Source of the DNA: Azolla pinnata
Lineage: Eukaryota; Streptophyta; Polypodiopsida; Salviniales; Salviniaceae
Assembly (NCBI GenBank): GCA_037176905.1
Contig: JBBBWG010009889.1
Span: 2,204 to 54,558, forward strand
DNA length: 52,355 nucleotides
Direction of reading: 5' to 3'
Both the position numbers and the translations under genes were made by a program. Positions 32,302 to 44,356 of the stretch are shown here, in pieces. Every line of letters begins with the position of its first letter. Position 1 is the first letter of the stretch. The notes beneath the pieces are model-generated. The model made no database searches, had not been told where the DNA came from, and worked only from the letters and a program-made list of their open reading frames with translations.

Positions 32302-35300
32302 ATGGTCGCTATCACTGAAGCAATGCTGAAGCGGCGGTCGGAACATAATGATGGAATGCTTTATGATTTGGAGGTAACAAGGATATTGAGAGAAAAAAGC
32401 AGGTGTGGGGGGGTTAGAAACAAGAAGAAAATTGTGAATGCAATACGAAGGAAAGAAGAAGACAACATGATAAAAAAAGAAGCATTTTAGTTGCACGTGA
32501 TGCATCCAATTATCCATCACATTGCACATTTAAGCACAAAACCTGACCTTTGAAGTGTTAATTTCATCTGTCCATTACATTTGTGAATGAGAAGGAGCCA
32601 CAAACTGGTAGCTTTATAATTTCTCTCATGTATGTACATGCAAACACCGACTACGGATTGTCCAAAGTTTTCATTAAGCACTGATGGGCGTATGTGATTT
32701 GTACTCCATCAGAGCATCGAATGTCTGAAAAGTTTGGTTTGAGCAGGAACTTGTTTTGCAAGAGGAAAGTCTTGATAGGATCGATAAGACACTGGGCATG
32801 TTGTGTCCGCACTTGAAATTCCTTTACATGCCCAACAATCTCATACCACGTATTGGTAATATCTCAATCTATACATTTCGGGTAACTTATTTGCTTTGTC
32901 GATCATATACATCCATGAAATTTTGTACTTGACATTAAGTACGTTCTTGTGTTATATATATATTTTTTGTAGAAAATCTACACCGATTGAAAGAGTTGAA
33001 GTATTTGAACTTGGCACTTAATAATATTACAAAGGTAATATACATTGGTTAAAGATGCATCCCTGTTTTTGTAAGATTTTAACTCCTTAGTGATGCAGAT
33101 GAGTTAGACTTGATGATTTTGTTTAGTTTGCTAGCATTTCAGTTAAATCTGTCTACATGGTTCTAAGCTTTAGTCACTTCATTCAAGCAGATTTCCCGGT
33201 GATTTCAATTTTGTGATGCCATTTTGTTTGTCAAAGGTTTTCAGATTGAGGGATTGGAGCAATGTGAATCACTTGAAAAGCTAGATCTGACGTTGAATTT
33301 TGTTGATCAAAGCCAAATGTTTTCTGTTTCAAAACTGTCACTCAATGTGCATTTACGAGAATTGTAAGTGGTCTATTTTCCAGTATTTGTGCTAATACAT
33401 CTGGTAATTGTCAACGATGCTGTGAGTGCCATGAATAAATTGGAACTTCTTAAATGTTATATTTTCTTTCCTCTTTATCAAAATTCGACATCCTTATATA
33501 TAAAAATATGTAACGTAGGGAACAGCCTGCCCGTGATTCTAATGACTAAAGATTGATTTGTGCCTCTTACAAGATACCGATCCCATTAGTATCTTCTTAT
33601 ACAATAATATTAGGATGCACTTTTCGATTTATCTTGATGCAGGTGGTTGATCTCAATTGCCACCATTTCCTGTAGCGTCAAATATCCATACTATTCACTC
33701 TGGGGTAAATATCATTAAATCAGTTACTGTAATCTTCTCATACTGAAGTTTCAAGGGTTTCAATGCCGATCAGGAGAACTGGGCCATGTTGATAGAGCTT
33801 TCATTGTGTAGGATTATAGGGTCCTTTTGATTACTGGCTGCTTGCGAGATATCTGGCCATAATCTGCAACTTTGTCATGATCTCAGGGTAATTAGTTAAA
33901 CAGAGATCAATTATGCTATGCTATGTCAACCAATGCATGTGAAGGGGTGATGTTTCTTAGCTCGTCTGTGCTATATACTCGCATTACCTCCAACAGTCCA
34001 GATTTGGGTAAGTCAGCAATATATGCATAGATTTTAGAACTTACAAAAAGAACCCTTATTTTCGTTTCAAGTTTCATTCCCATCCCTTGCAGGCTGGGGA
34101 TGTTCTCGTTTATTTCTGGCAAAACATTATTTTAGTGACATAAGGAACCGTGAACAATCGATTTGATTTCCAATTGAGTTTGAATCTAAGTTTTGGATTT
34201 AATAATCACTTCTCTTCTGCTTTTGAAGGTTTTTAGTAGGGAATCCATGCCAAGATGTACCTGGATACCGGCATTTTGTCATTGCCACACTCACTCAATT
34301 GAAGGTGATTTTTTAAAACTAAAGATGTATATTTGTAGCATATACTGAGACTATGTTAACTCTTATGTGTTCATGGTGGAGGGACAAGCTATTGTGCATT
34401 TAATGTCCAATTGTAGAGGAGGATATTAGGAAGCAGGCAGTATATTCAAATGATTCCATCTTGTGACTTGCAACAAAATCACCATACCTTGGAACAATGG
34501 ATGGATTATGGATAGGAGAGAAATACTATTTCCAGATTTAAGTTAGGGACTGAGGCAAGGATATGTAAAGGATTTGGACGAGTGCTCTTGATGATTGGAT
34601 TAAAGCATTACATACAGAAACTCATCCATTTATGAACTGAGACTTGCTAAGCTCACCACAAAAGGGTACATAAAAAATTATTAATTGCATATTGGCAGTG
34701 GATAAACATGTGCATAATAACAAGAGATACTAAATAAGTCATCCATTCTGCATACATTTTAATGAAGACGTTGCTGCATTACTGCTTTGTCTTGTTATTT
34801 TCTGCTAGAACATTTTTATTGATGATTGATGAATATTCGCCTCTCATTTGATTAGTTGACTATTCTGGTTTTCTATTAAATAGAGATTTTCTGATTGCAT
34901 GTAATTCATGGGATTATTTTAGCGGCTAGATGGAGTTGAAATTAAACCTTCTGAAAGAATACGAGCAAAGCAAGTATACTCCTTTTATCTCTTATTTTCT
35001 GAGGATGATCACTTTTTTATTGAAGCAAGTACAGATTGCTATTATTTTTACTTCCAGGAACTTGATCAAATTGTGGTACAACTCAAAACTAAGAGCTATG
35101 TGGCGAAGAACGAGAACACATCGGCAATGTTCGTTCTAGTAGTAGTCATTCATCATTTGATTTTGGAGTCTTGTTGACTACAAAATCTAACGATATTCCG
35201 GTTGTTCACTGTGTACTGAAATAGAAATGAAAAAGGGCAGCTCATTAGAGAATATACTCCAGAAACTAGGCTAGCTGAACATGCGGAGTTGGAGAATCTA

Positions 35301-36580
35301 CGACGAGGAGAAAGAACCCAACAGGTTAGTGCCATTTTATGTGTTTCAGGCACAAAATTTATGATTTGGCAGAGTTGTGTAAAAGGACATTTTATGTTAA
35401 AGAAACAGCAAGTCTTTCAATACATCAATAATCGGATTTTGTTTAGAAACATAATTGATCATTTCTTTGATGGATGCAACTTGCAAGCTATGAAGTGTTG
35501 ACAACTCATTTGAGCTAATTTGCAGTTATCTTATTGTAGTATACTAGTAGTTATCTTTATATATTGTTTAGACTAGGTTTTTATTATTTCTGTCTTTATC
35601 CTATTATATAAAGGGTCAACAAGAACAGGACTGCAAGAAAACAAATCGCAGGAGTGGTTTTGATCCACTACCGACTGAGGGAAGAATCTACCAGAAGAAT
35701 GAAGGAGGGTATGTACTTGTTCATTTAGCATTCTTTATGCTATCCTCTCAATTACATGTATACATCTTTTAGTTTGAAAGCATTGAGAAGTTTTGGTAAA
35801 CTCCCTTATATTTTTACTTGTTAAGATGGAACTTCCGGCTTACGGAAAGTGACTGCAAATCCAAAGTTGTGCTTGATGTTCCTGTTGGGCGCTTCCTAGA
35901 CACATCTTTGATTCAAGTGGATGTACAGCCTACACTGGTGAGAGTCTTAGTAAAAGGAAAACTTTTGCAGCTCTTGCTTCCTGACGAGGTAATTGTCCAA
36001 TTCCAAGAATGTGTGTAATTTGATTGTATATCATTATTAACAAAACTTTGAGTCAAACATTAGGGATAGCTGTAGGATTAGCCTATACAGTTGAAATTTT
36101 GTTTAAGCTAATCTTCGTTTCTTTTATTTCTCTCTCTACTTCAGGTAAATCCTGATGGAAGCCTTGCACAAAGGTCTACTACAACTGGGAATTTAGTCAT
36201 TTCTATGCCGAAGGCAAATTCGAATGCTCGGATAAATATTTGGTCGCAGGAAACAAGCCCACTGTTCTATGAACAACTGCCTAAGAAACAGATTCAAGAA
36301 AGTCATAGTGTTCATGCCAAACAAGAAACTTCCATTCACAGAACAGACGAGGAAGCTGGAACCGCACAACATGACCATTCTTGTGTGCCAGTAATAATCT
36401 CTCTCATATATTTCTCTTAACGTTTTGTGTTTTAACTTGCTTATAACCAGGTCTGTTGTGTGGTATTTCAAATGATGTTGGGCTTAATTAATGCAGAAAC
36501 CATCAACTATAGAGAAATCTCAACAGGAAGAGGTTTTCACAATGGAAGCAGATTTGGAGGACTTACCAGAATTAGAGTGA
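32302..36580 (+). CDS. DNAAF11: Dynein axonemal assembly factor 11 (LRRC6/TilB) homologue
   Basis: Cytoplasmic factor needed to pre-assemble outer- and inner-arm dyneins before flagellar import; known from human, fly and algal homologues. Exons: 32302-32373, 32747-32855, 32973-33034, 33245-33363, 34229-34304, 34923-34973, 35058-35128, 35225-35324, 35614-35708, 35826-35988, 36145-36390 and 36497-36580 (1,248 nt, 415 residues; human about 466). The N terminus MVAITEAMLKRRSEHNDGML matches the family start. Leucine-rich repeats follow: LKFLYMPNNLIPRIENLHRL, LKYLNLALNNITKIEGLEQC, ESLEKLDLTLNFV. Next is the cap FLVGNPCQDVPGYRHFVIAT, then RLDGVEIKPSERIRAKQ. A charged linker has YTPETRLAEHAELENLRRGE. 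A CS/p23-like domain at about 252-330 has VPVGRFLDTSLIQVDVQPTL, VRVLVKGKLLQLLLPDE and GNLVISMPK. The acidic tail is DLEDLPELE. The exon 7 donor (AAT|GTTCGT) was chosen by phase and is the least certain junction. Confidence 0.93.
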
Positions 36581-37052
36581 AACAAATGAGAGGAGCTAAA
36601 TTTATGGCATGCATGTCACAGAATCAAAACACTTGTACAGTGCATCATAATGTGGTGTTTACATCTTAAAACACATGGTTTAAAGGAATAGATACTACTT
36701 GATGCAATGAAGCACATTACCTACAGTTTTGTGAACAAAATTAATAATGAAGTATTTAACCAGCATATTTAGTAACCGGTCATTTGAAGCTTGATCTATC
36801 TGATATCTATTTTAATAGACGCCCAACTGGATATGGTTTTTACCATACACGAATCCATGATCATTTGGGAAATACAAGTACTATCAAAGAATCCCTTCAG
36901 CAGAAAATAAGTATACACACTACACATGAGTGGGCATTTCCACTGTGCAGTCTCTCAACATGAGAATGAACTCCATTCTTCCCTCTCTCAGTTTATGCAT
37001 CAGGAGATGCTGAGCAAGTTGTATACATTACATCTAAAACAACTATGGATCA
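36581..37052. other. Convergent 3' flanks of DNAAF11 and plastid bL28
   Basis: DNAAF11 (plus) and bL28c (minus) end toward each other here, so the stretch should hold both 3' UTRs. I see no further coding motif. Confidence 0.6.
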
Positions 37053-38157
37053 TCAAAATTGGTTCAAATCGATGCCATTCTCTTTGGCTACAGTCTGCAA
37101 ACCCTTCCTATCAACAGTTTTGATGGCCTTTGTTGATAGCCTCATCTTCACGAAGCGATTGCCTTCTTCCCACCAGAGGCGTTTGTATTGCAGATTCACT
37201 TGTTGCAGCTTCTTTGTCTTATGATTAGAGAAGGAGACCTTGTTTCCATTGTTCCGTTTCTTGCCAGTCAAATCACAGACTCTACCTGTTGATTATCCAA
37301 TACACATTATCTCTATCTCTCTCAATACATATGTATTTCGATTGATTCTCCAATACACAACATCGCTATTGCTCTCAATATATGCGAAATCTCTAAAGCT
37401 ATTTCAACTAAATCCTATTTCCTGACCTATATTTATGGTCTTAGTTCTGTATTGTTTCTCTCTCCTACCGATGCACACGCCTAGATACATAAGTTTCGTT
37501 TGTAATGTGCATATATAAAGACATGCATACACCCTCACACACATAGCATCCATGACAAGCATCAACGTCAGTTGCTGCATTTCATGAAGATGAGAAGACA
37601 ATAAGAAACCATGCATTGAAATCAAACCTATGGATTAGTAATAAGGCTAGGGCTTTCACAAGAATCAGGGTATCTCGTGAAATCTGTATTTGTTTACAGG
37701 AGAGGCACATATGCCATGCAATTATATGGAGATTGTGAATGCCAGCCAAACATATTCCGTTTGCACATCGAAACATGGCATTTCCATTCCGCCACTCGCT
37801 CTTTCTTTATATCTTTCTCTCGCAGATTTCACAGAAAAATCTCCACAATATCCTCAGTGCTTGTGTAGGTCTGGTGTTTAGGGTTTACGATTGCCTATCA
37901 ACCGAGGGCTCGAGGCAAATCCGGAGTCAAAAGCGACCGATTTGTTTGGAAAAGAACGTGTTTTCAACAGCCAAATTCCACCCCAAAGCTTAACAGATGA
38001 GGAAGAACTACTTACTTGCAAGAGGGCAAACAACGACAGGGGTTGCTCGGACAGGGACCGAGGCACGAGGGCCATCCGTTCGGAGAAGAGGGGAGGAAGA
38101 AGCGCGGAGAAACTGGGAGCTTCGGAAGGAGAGGGAAGAAGAGATGGAGGTCGACAT
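37053..38157 (-). CDS. RPL28: 50S ribosomal protein L28, chloroplastic (bL28c)
   Basis: Nuclear-encoded plastid ribosomal protein of the large subunit. Two exons (minus strand): 38157-38016 and 37285-37053 (375 nt, 124 residues). Exon 1 encodes a typical chloroplast transit peptide: [20 protein letters not shown], then SSPLLRT, Ser/Arg-rich with no acidic residue, ending near VCPLA. Exon 2 is the bacterial-type L28 domain, beginning [20 protein letters not shown], then [40 protein letters not shown] and a GIDLNQF end. The CAA|GTAAGT donor and CAACAG acceptor join in phase. A plus-strand telomere-like TTTAGGGTTTACG lies in the intron at 37877-37889. The gene is convergent with DNAAF11. It is shorter than the Arabidopsis protein mainly in the transit peptide. 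Confidence 0.93.
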
Positions 38158-38179
38158 GGCGAGAGACATGGAAGCCGCG

Positions 38180-38335
38180 TCGGTCTGCGTCTACGTCTGC
38201 GTCAGAGATCAGAGATCAGAGAGAGATCAGAGATCAGAGAGAGATCAGAGCAAGAGCTCCCGACCACAGGCTTCTTTGTGGGCGATTTCTTGTTGGGCGA
38301 TTTCTTGTGGGCGATTTCTCTTTCTGTACATGATA
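38180..38335. repeat. Short tandem repeats just upstream of bL28c
   Basis: AGAGATCAGAGATCAGAG motifs are repeated at 38208-38250, followed by three copies of GGGCGATTTCTTGT at about 38281-38320. They lie in the upstream region of the minus-strand bL28c gene. Frames across them are repeat artefacts. Confidence 0.8.
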
Positions 38336-39000
38336 TATGGATAAGAACATTTCTTCTTGTGTTTATATGTATATGGAAAGCTATGAACATCTTGCCAGAA
38401 TGGATGGAGTTTGCGGCGATCCGATCGAATCGACACGAAGTGAGATGAATGATCCGCTTGATGGATCGATGCATATGGATGATCGATCGATGGATGGAGT
38501 TCTTGATTCATCCGATCGATCGATGGATACAGATGAATGGATGGATTCGATTCGATCGATCGATGGATACAAACGAATGGATGGATTCGATCCAATCGAT
38601 CGATGAATACAAATGAATGGATGGATAAGATGAATTTCTCTGTCGGTACATGATAAGATGGATAAGAACATTTCTTCTTGTGTTTATATATATATATATA
38701 TATATATGGAAAGCTATAACATCTTGCTAGAACGGATGGAGTTTACGGCGGTTCAATCGATCAACATGAAGAGAGAATAATGATCCGCTTGATTGACCGA
38801 TACATATGGATGATCGATGGATGGAGTGTCGATCGATCTGATCGATCAATCGATACAAATGAACGGAGTCTCGATTGATCCGTTCGATCAGTGGATACAG
38901 ATGAATGAATGGATTTGATTTGATCGATCGATGGATACAAATGAATGGATGGATTTGATACGATCGATCAATGAATAGAGATGAATGGATGGATGGATGG
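38319..39000. repeat. ~320-bp tandem duplication rich in GATCGATGGATG
   Basis: The block starting TACATGAT...ATAAGAACATTTCTTCTTG at about 38319 is repeated from about 38640 (offset 321 at ATAAGAACAT, 38341 versus 38662). Both copies continue with GGAAAGCTAT, CATCTTGC, GATGGAGTTT and ATGATCCGCTTGAT. They then run into (GATCGATGGATACAAATGAA)-type words. The second copy contains a (TA)n expansion at 38687-38706. Confidence 0.9.
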
Positions 39001-39658
39001 AGTCTCAATCGATCGACTTGGACTTGACTCGATTTGACTTGTATATGTCTGCCAATCTGAGAAGAGATGTGATCTGGCTTCAGTTCGAGATCCTCAGCTC
39101 TGCATCCCTCGACTTGCCTCGACCCGAATTCTATGTTTCCATGGAAGTTTGAGATCCTTAAGATCAATGTCGCTTGCTTGCGTCGGCTTGACCTGACTTG
39201 TGGGAGTGTTTTTTCTGGAAGCTCGATGAGCAGATCCTTAGATCGTTTCCGTTTCTTGACTTGGCTTGACTTGAGTTGTGGTCGTGTTTCCATGGAAGCT
39301 TGAGATCCTCCGATCTTCTACATCTCTTTGTTGGACTTGCGATCGTGTTTCCAATGGAAGCTCGATGAGCATATCCTTCGAATCTTCTACAGTTCTTCAG
39401 TTGAATCGACTCAACTCGTGGGCATTTTTCCACAGCAGATTCCCAGATCTTCTGCTTGACTTGGCCTGACTTGTGGTCATGTTTCCATGGAGGCTTGATG
39501 AGCAGACAAGATCCTCCGATCTTCTACACCTCTTTGCTTGACTTGCGGCCGTGTTTCCACAGAAGCTTGATGAGCAGATCCTCCAATCTCTCGTAGTTCT
39601 TCAATTGACTCGACTCAACTCGTGGGCATTTCTCTCCACAGCAAATCCTCAGAATCTT
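39001..39658. repeat. CTTGACTTG/GGAAGCTTGATGAGCAGATCC tandem array ending at a gap
   Basis: Units with GACTTGTGGTCGTGTTTCCA, TGGAAGCTTGATGAGCAGAT and CCTCCGATCTTCTACA recur from about 39186. A longer period of about 200 bp is visible in CAACTCGTGGGCATTT followed by CCACAGCA, at about 39414 and 39617. Minus-strand open frames such as 38727-39293 are repeat-derived. Confidence 0.85.
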
Positions 39659-39758
39659 NNNNNNNNNNNNNNNNNNNNNNNNNNNNNNNNNNNNNNNNNN
39701 NNNNNNNNNNNNNNNNNNNNNNNNNNNNNNNNNNNNNNNNNNNNNNNNNNNNNNNNNN
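39659..39758. other. Assembly gap (100 N)
   Basis: Exactly 100 unresolved bases interrupt the tandem array. A round 100 usually marks a gap of unknown length, so the array may be larger and the leader of the next gene may be partly missing. Confidence 0.98.
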
Positions 39759-39855
39759 AGAGAGAGAGGCACACAGTGATGTTGATGATGATGATGATGG
39801 TGGTAGTGATGATGATGATGATGATGATGATGATGGCGATGGCGATGGCGATGGG
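39759..39855. repeat. GA and GAT microsatellites after the gap
   Basis: AGAGAGAGAG is followed by (GATGAT)n with GATGGTGGTAGT and GATGGCGATGGC variants. The block ends about 55 bp before the next gene's start codon. Confidence 0.95.
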
Positions 39856-39910
39856 AGCTTAAGGTCCTCCTTCTTCCCCGTTTGGTTTGTTTGAATGCTT
39901 ATCCAAAGTG

Positions 39911-42900
39911 ATGTCTTTTCATATGATTGGTCTTCATCATCGTGGTAGACCTCCTCATCAGATCATAGGGTTTTCCGAGCCCAAATTCGAGAAGAATCTC
40001 GCACAGCAAGAAATCTGCTTGGTTGGGGTAGATCGCGCTCTTAACTCTGATCAAGGAAGGAATGTAGGTAACCTGTTCAGAAGCGAACCATCTGGTTTTA
40101 GAAAACAGGCTTCTGGTTCATGGAGAAAGCCGTCTGTGTCGAACAAGGCTAACATGGGCTCCAATACCCAATGTAGGAAGATCTTCTCCGGCGGTAACGA
40201 GAGATTGCTCAAAGATCATACCAAGGTTAACATTGCCTCAAATACCCAAAATGGTAAGAAGATTGGTAAGGAAAGATTGTTCAGAGATCCAAAAATGGAT
40301 CAACCATCGCCACCTATAAGCAGTGGGGCTTCCAACGCTCGTATAAAACAGGGAGAAGATTTTTCTGAGAAGATTCAGTTGGAGAATTCCGATGGAGAAA
40401 ATTGGAGGACATTGTCACGGACTCTATCCTTGAAGCAGAAGTTTTCATCCATATCAAACAGCGAACTATTGAGATTGGCTGAATTGAGATTCTCGAATGA
40501 CATGCAAGAAGGAGATTCAGGGAATCAGGTGTCACTACTCCAGGTATGCATACTTTTCAGCTCAAAAAAGAACAGTTTGCAATGATATATATCACTGTCA
40601 TGCTTTAAAGTAACACTACCACTTTTGTTTTCTCATGAAGTATCTGGAACTTAAGAGATAGCGCGGCTGTCTGAAAGGGATTAGGACCCTTTGTCTTTAG
40701 TAGCATATTCATGAAGGAGCATTTCTTTCTATAAAACTGGCTTCAAGGAATCTTAACCAATAGGTGGAATATAGTCTGAATTCGAATCATGGGTAAAGAA
40801 GAGAAAGCTAAGAGAAATGATGTCTGGAAGAGGGCTAACTCTCGCAGAATCGGATGTTTGAGACGTTTCATGTGTAGCATTTTTATAGAGCTGAATCAGG
40901 GTAGGAAAAAGCTGAGAAAAACCGGTATCTTGCCCTAGAACCCCCTCATCGCATGGGAATTTCAACTGTTGTAAAATGTTTTTAGTTTTTCATCAATTTG
41001 GTTATGAGACTTCCGTGTGTGATCATAAGAACATGTAGATTGTAATGGAGAGTGCAAATTGTCTAATTTTAATAAAGCTCTGATTATTTACAGTCAGATT
41101 GACTATTATGCATTATTATTAAGAAAAAAAGTAGCTAGTTGGTGTATCATGTTTTCACACTAGACTAAAGGGTCCTAGTTCACTATTGTGAAAACTCTCT
41201 TGTTTAATTTAACGAATCTGGTGTTAAATGCTTGCATGAAAAAATATGATGTTTCTGGTGCTAAAGTATGTACAGTTGTTCTCACTACATTTGAAGAGAG
41301 AGAGTACGAGCATAAAATTTTTGTAATGAATCTAAATCGGCATGCATTTGTGAGTTTGCAGAAAGCACTCTTTTGGCTTGGTTACTTGTCAACAGAATCT
41401 GATATCACAGGGTAAGGATAGGCGCTCGTGTCTCAGATAGATCAGGAAGATAATATTACAATATTCACAATAATTTATTGCTTGACAACATATGGGTGGT
41501 GGAAAATACTGACTTGACTCTTTACAATAGAGTTTGTTTTCTATCTGGCTGGTTTGTCTTGCTCAATCGTGCTTATCTGTATATATCCCTGTAGCATGCA
41601 TTGTACAATTTATCTTTCTGCTGTCATTCTGACTCAAGCTTATTCTATCACATGAAACCAGCTGATCTTTGTGTAATATTTTTATAACAAGCGTTAATTT
41701 TATTGTCATGAATGATATATCTTTATGCTGAGAAAAATTTTGAGCGTTTTCCTTGTGTAACCAATTTCATGATGAAATCATTACAGCTCTTTCATTTTGT
41801 ATAATGAATACGGGCAGATACCACACCTTTTGTTTGATCGATGAACTTTTTCTATTTAATTGCTCCTTCAATAGATGTTGGGCTTGCTAGATGTCATTGA
41901 AATTTATGTCTTGCCAGTGTGTCTTGATCACTGGCATTGGAATATTGTAGATTAAAGGAAAACAAATTGGAACCATATCCTTTTAAAATATTCCTTTGGT
42001 ACTGGCTTTGATACGAGCATCGATCTAGGTGCTTTGGAACAGCAACAAAACAAGCATTATGTGAGTTCCAAAATGAGCACGGAATACATCAAACTGCTAT
42101 ATGGAATACGCCCTCTAAGCAGGCATTATGGCATACAGTATCTGGAGAAATTTTACACAGGGTGGTGAGTATTGTCTCTATCTTCATGTGCTCTAACTGT
42201 AATTTATTGTCTGTTATTTATTTGATATAAAAATCCTACAGGCAGATGAGAAGAAAATCAAGAAAATAGTATCCAATACTAATCGTAGAGTGCAAGCATG
42301 TCAATTATGGTGGCCAACGAAGTTTGCAGGTACTACGGGATTTTGTTATCATATATCTACATGCATTGACAATATGAAAATGTTAGATGTATGCAGTTAT
42401 TCTACGAGATTTTGTTTGCATAGAAATGTTTTTATACTGAAATTACAATGCAGAAACTTTTGAAGCTGTAGTTCTGCAAGATGAATGGAGGCTCTTATCA
42501 GGAATAGCTTTGCTGGTTACTGGGATATTGTTTGGATTATTTGTATCAAGATATGCTCAAAACTGTTCACTTAGCGACAAGTCAACAAAACGCCGAATTA
42601 TCCGGCCAAGTGCAAAACAAAATGTCACTCTTCCACCTCAGCAAGATTTAACTTCTAGTTCGACCTTAAATGGAGCAACTGTTGCAATGGAGAAACCCAT
42701 CCAGACAGGTAGTCCAAACATGTCAGTGGAAAATATGGATTCTGTTACCCAGGTAAATGATGCACATGCTGTTGTTGATAAGGTAATCTGGGATCCTCTA
42801 ACTCAATCAAAGACTATCCCTACCTCTCACAACTTCAAAAGGATTAGAAGAGAAGCATTAGGACTATCTGCTACGGAAATCACAAAATCAGTACTGCAAG

Positions 42901-44356
42901 CATCTTTGAAAAGACCAACGACTTCAAAAACAGCCTTTGAGTCATCTTACAATGGCAGACAACGTGAATCTAGGGTCAGGCCTGCACAAAATTCGGAAGA
43001 AAGTAATGGGAAAACCTCATCCGTAGGGACACAGGGATCAATCCGTTACCAGAAGCAGAATGACCTTTTTGATAATTTCTCCATGACAGCATCTAGTATC
43101 AAAGATGTCTCATCAACAAGCCACAGGGACAAAATGGAAGTGCATAGTAAACATCCTGTGTTTAGTTTTGCAACAGATGGAAGGACCAAAGCCCTCAACA
43201 GAGAAGATGAGGTATGCCTGTTTCTGTTGGTCTTTAGTTCTTTTGACATTGAACTCTTTATTTAGTAGTGTTTGAACTGCTTTACTGAAAATTTTCAGCC
43301 AAATATTAAAAGGCGCATTGAGGAACTACGTAAAGCTGTTGAAGCTGCTGAACAGAATGGCCAGGATGCTGTGAACGCACTACAGCAAGAGAGAAAACGA
43401 AGTATGGAACTAGAAGAAAAAATTAGTGAGCAGGTAAAAATACCATCTGCACAGATTTACACGTGCTCTATAAATTTTTGTTCTATACACGGTTGATATA
43501 TGGGGCTCCTAATACCTAGAATACTTCTGATCCCAGAATACTAGAAATTTTAGCTATTATTCTAGGAGCATTATCCTCAATGTACAGTTTTTGCATGAGC
43601 GTTATCATAATTATTGCATACATATGAAATCTTCACAATCAATACATAACTCAAGTTAACCTTGATCATTGGTATTTTTCGCATATTTGAGTTAACTTTA
43701 CAGCGCTCTACTTCACGTTTGTACCATACAACACAAAATTTTAGTGGAAGTCTCTGTAATTTTCTTTTATTTCTTGTCTTATCTCATTCAAATTCTAGAA
43801 GAATATGTATGAACTAAATACCGCAGTAAATCATGCCATTCATCTGGTTTCCGGTTTGGGCCCTTGATAGCGTTCTTCATTGTTTTTTTATGAAAATGCC
43901 CCTCATATGATAGAGTGATGTCAGTGCATATTTAATAGCAGAATTGAAGTGCTACTTCCATAGTAGATTGTTGAATTACATGTGATGAACTTTTTTGGCA
44001 CTGATGTTTATAACAGAGGGAGTGTGCAGCAGCTCTTGAAGAGGAAGTGAGAGTCTTGAAGGTAACCATGTGATAGATTAAATGGCTGTTATTAGATGCA
44101 TCCAAAAATTGTTTTTGGCACATATCTGTAAATGACTGTTATTAGATGCATGCCAAAAATTTGTTTTTTATTCATTTTACTTCACACACATGTTGAAGTC
44201 CCAAAAAACTTGTTTATCTTAAGTTCTTTCAGGCATGCATCTTGAAGCTGTAAACCTTGTTTGATTCGGTCATACATGTTGGGTTGTTAACTTCTTATTT
44301 TTCATTGTCAGGAATCCCATGATGTACTTTTGGAGTCAGTAAGAAAGAAATTGTGA
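39911..44356 (+). CDS. Membrane protein with peptidoglycan-binding-like domain and C-terminal coiled coil
   Basis: I do not recognise a named family. Eight exons join in phase with GT-AG borders: 39911-40543, 41362-41411, 42029-42164, 42242-42329, 42454-43211, 43299-43433, 44017-44061 and 44312-44356 (1,890 nt, 629 residues). Residues 1-205 are basic and low-complexity, possibly a plastid transit region. Residues about 207-262, spread over exons 1-3, form a peptidoglycan-binding-like fold (PF01471 type): VSLLQKALFWLGYLSTESDI, then CFGTATKQALCEFQNEHGIH and WNTPSKQALWH. A WWPTKF patch precedes one hydrophobic helix at about 316-333 (LLSGIALLVTGILFGLFVS). A long Ser/Thr/Lys-rich linker follows, then a coiled coil from about 556 to the end (RRIEELRKAVEAAEQNGQDA). 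The three last exons are 135, 45 and 45 nt, all phase 0, as expected for heptad-encoding exons. ATG 39911 is the first true ATG in frame after the microsatellite; an upstream start hidden by the gap is possible. Confidence 0.82.

Noticed and set aside
1920..38157. Functional cluster of translation genes (RPS3A, MCTS1, bL28c)
   Set aside because: They are separated by unrelated genes and repeats over 36 kb, act in two compartments, and share no visible regulatory element beyond the common telo-box.
38727..39293. 188-codon minus-strand frame with repeated HPFICIHRSI-type segments
   Set aside because: The segments are translations of the GATCGATGGAT tandem units and do not look like selected protein repeats.
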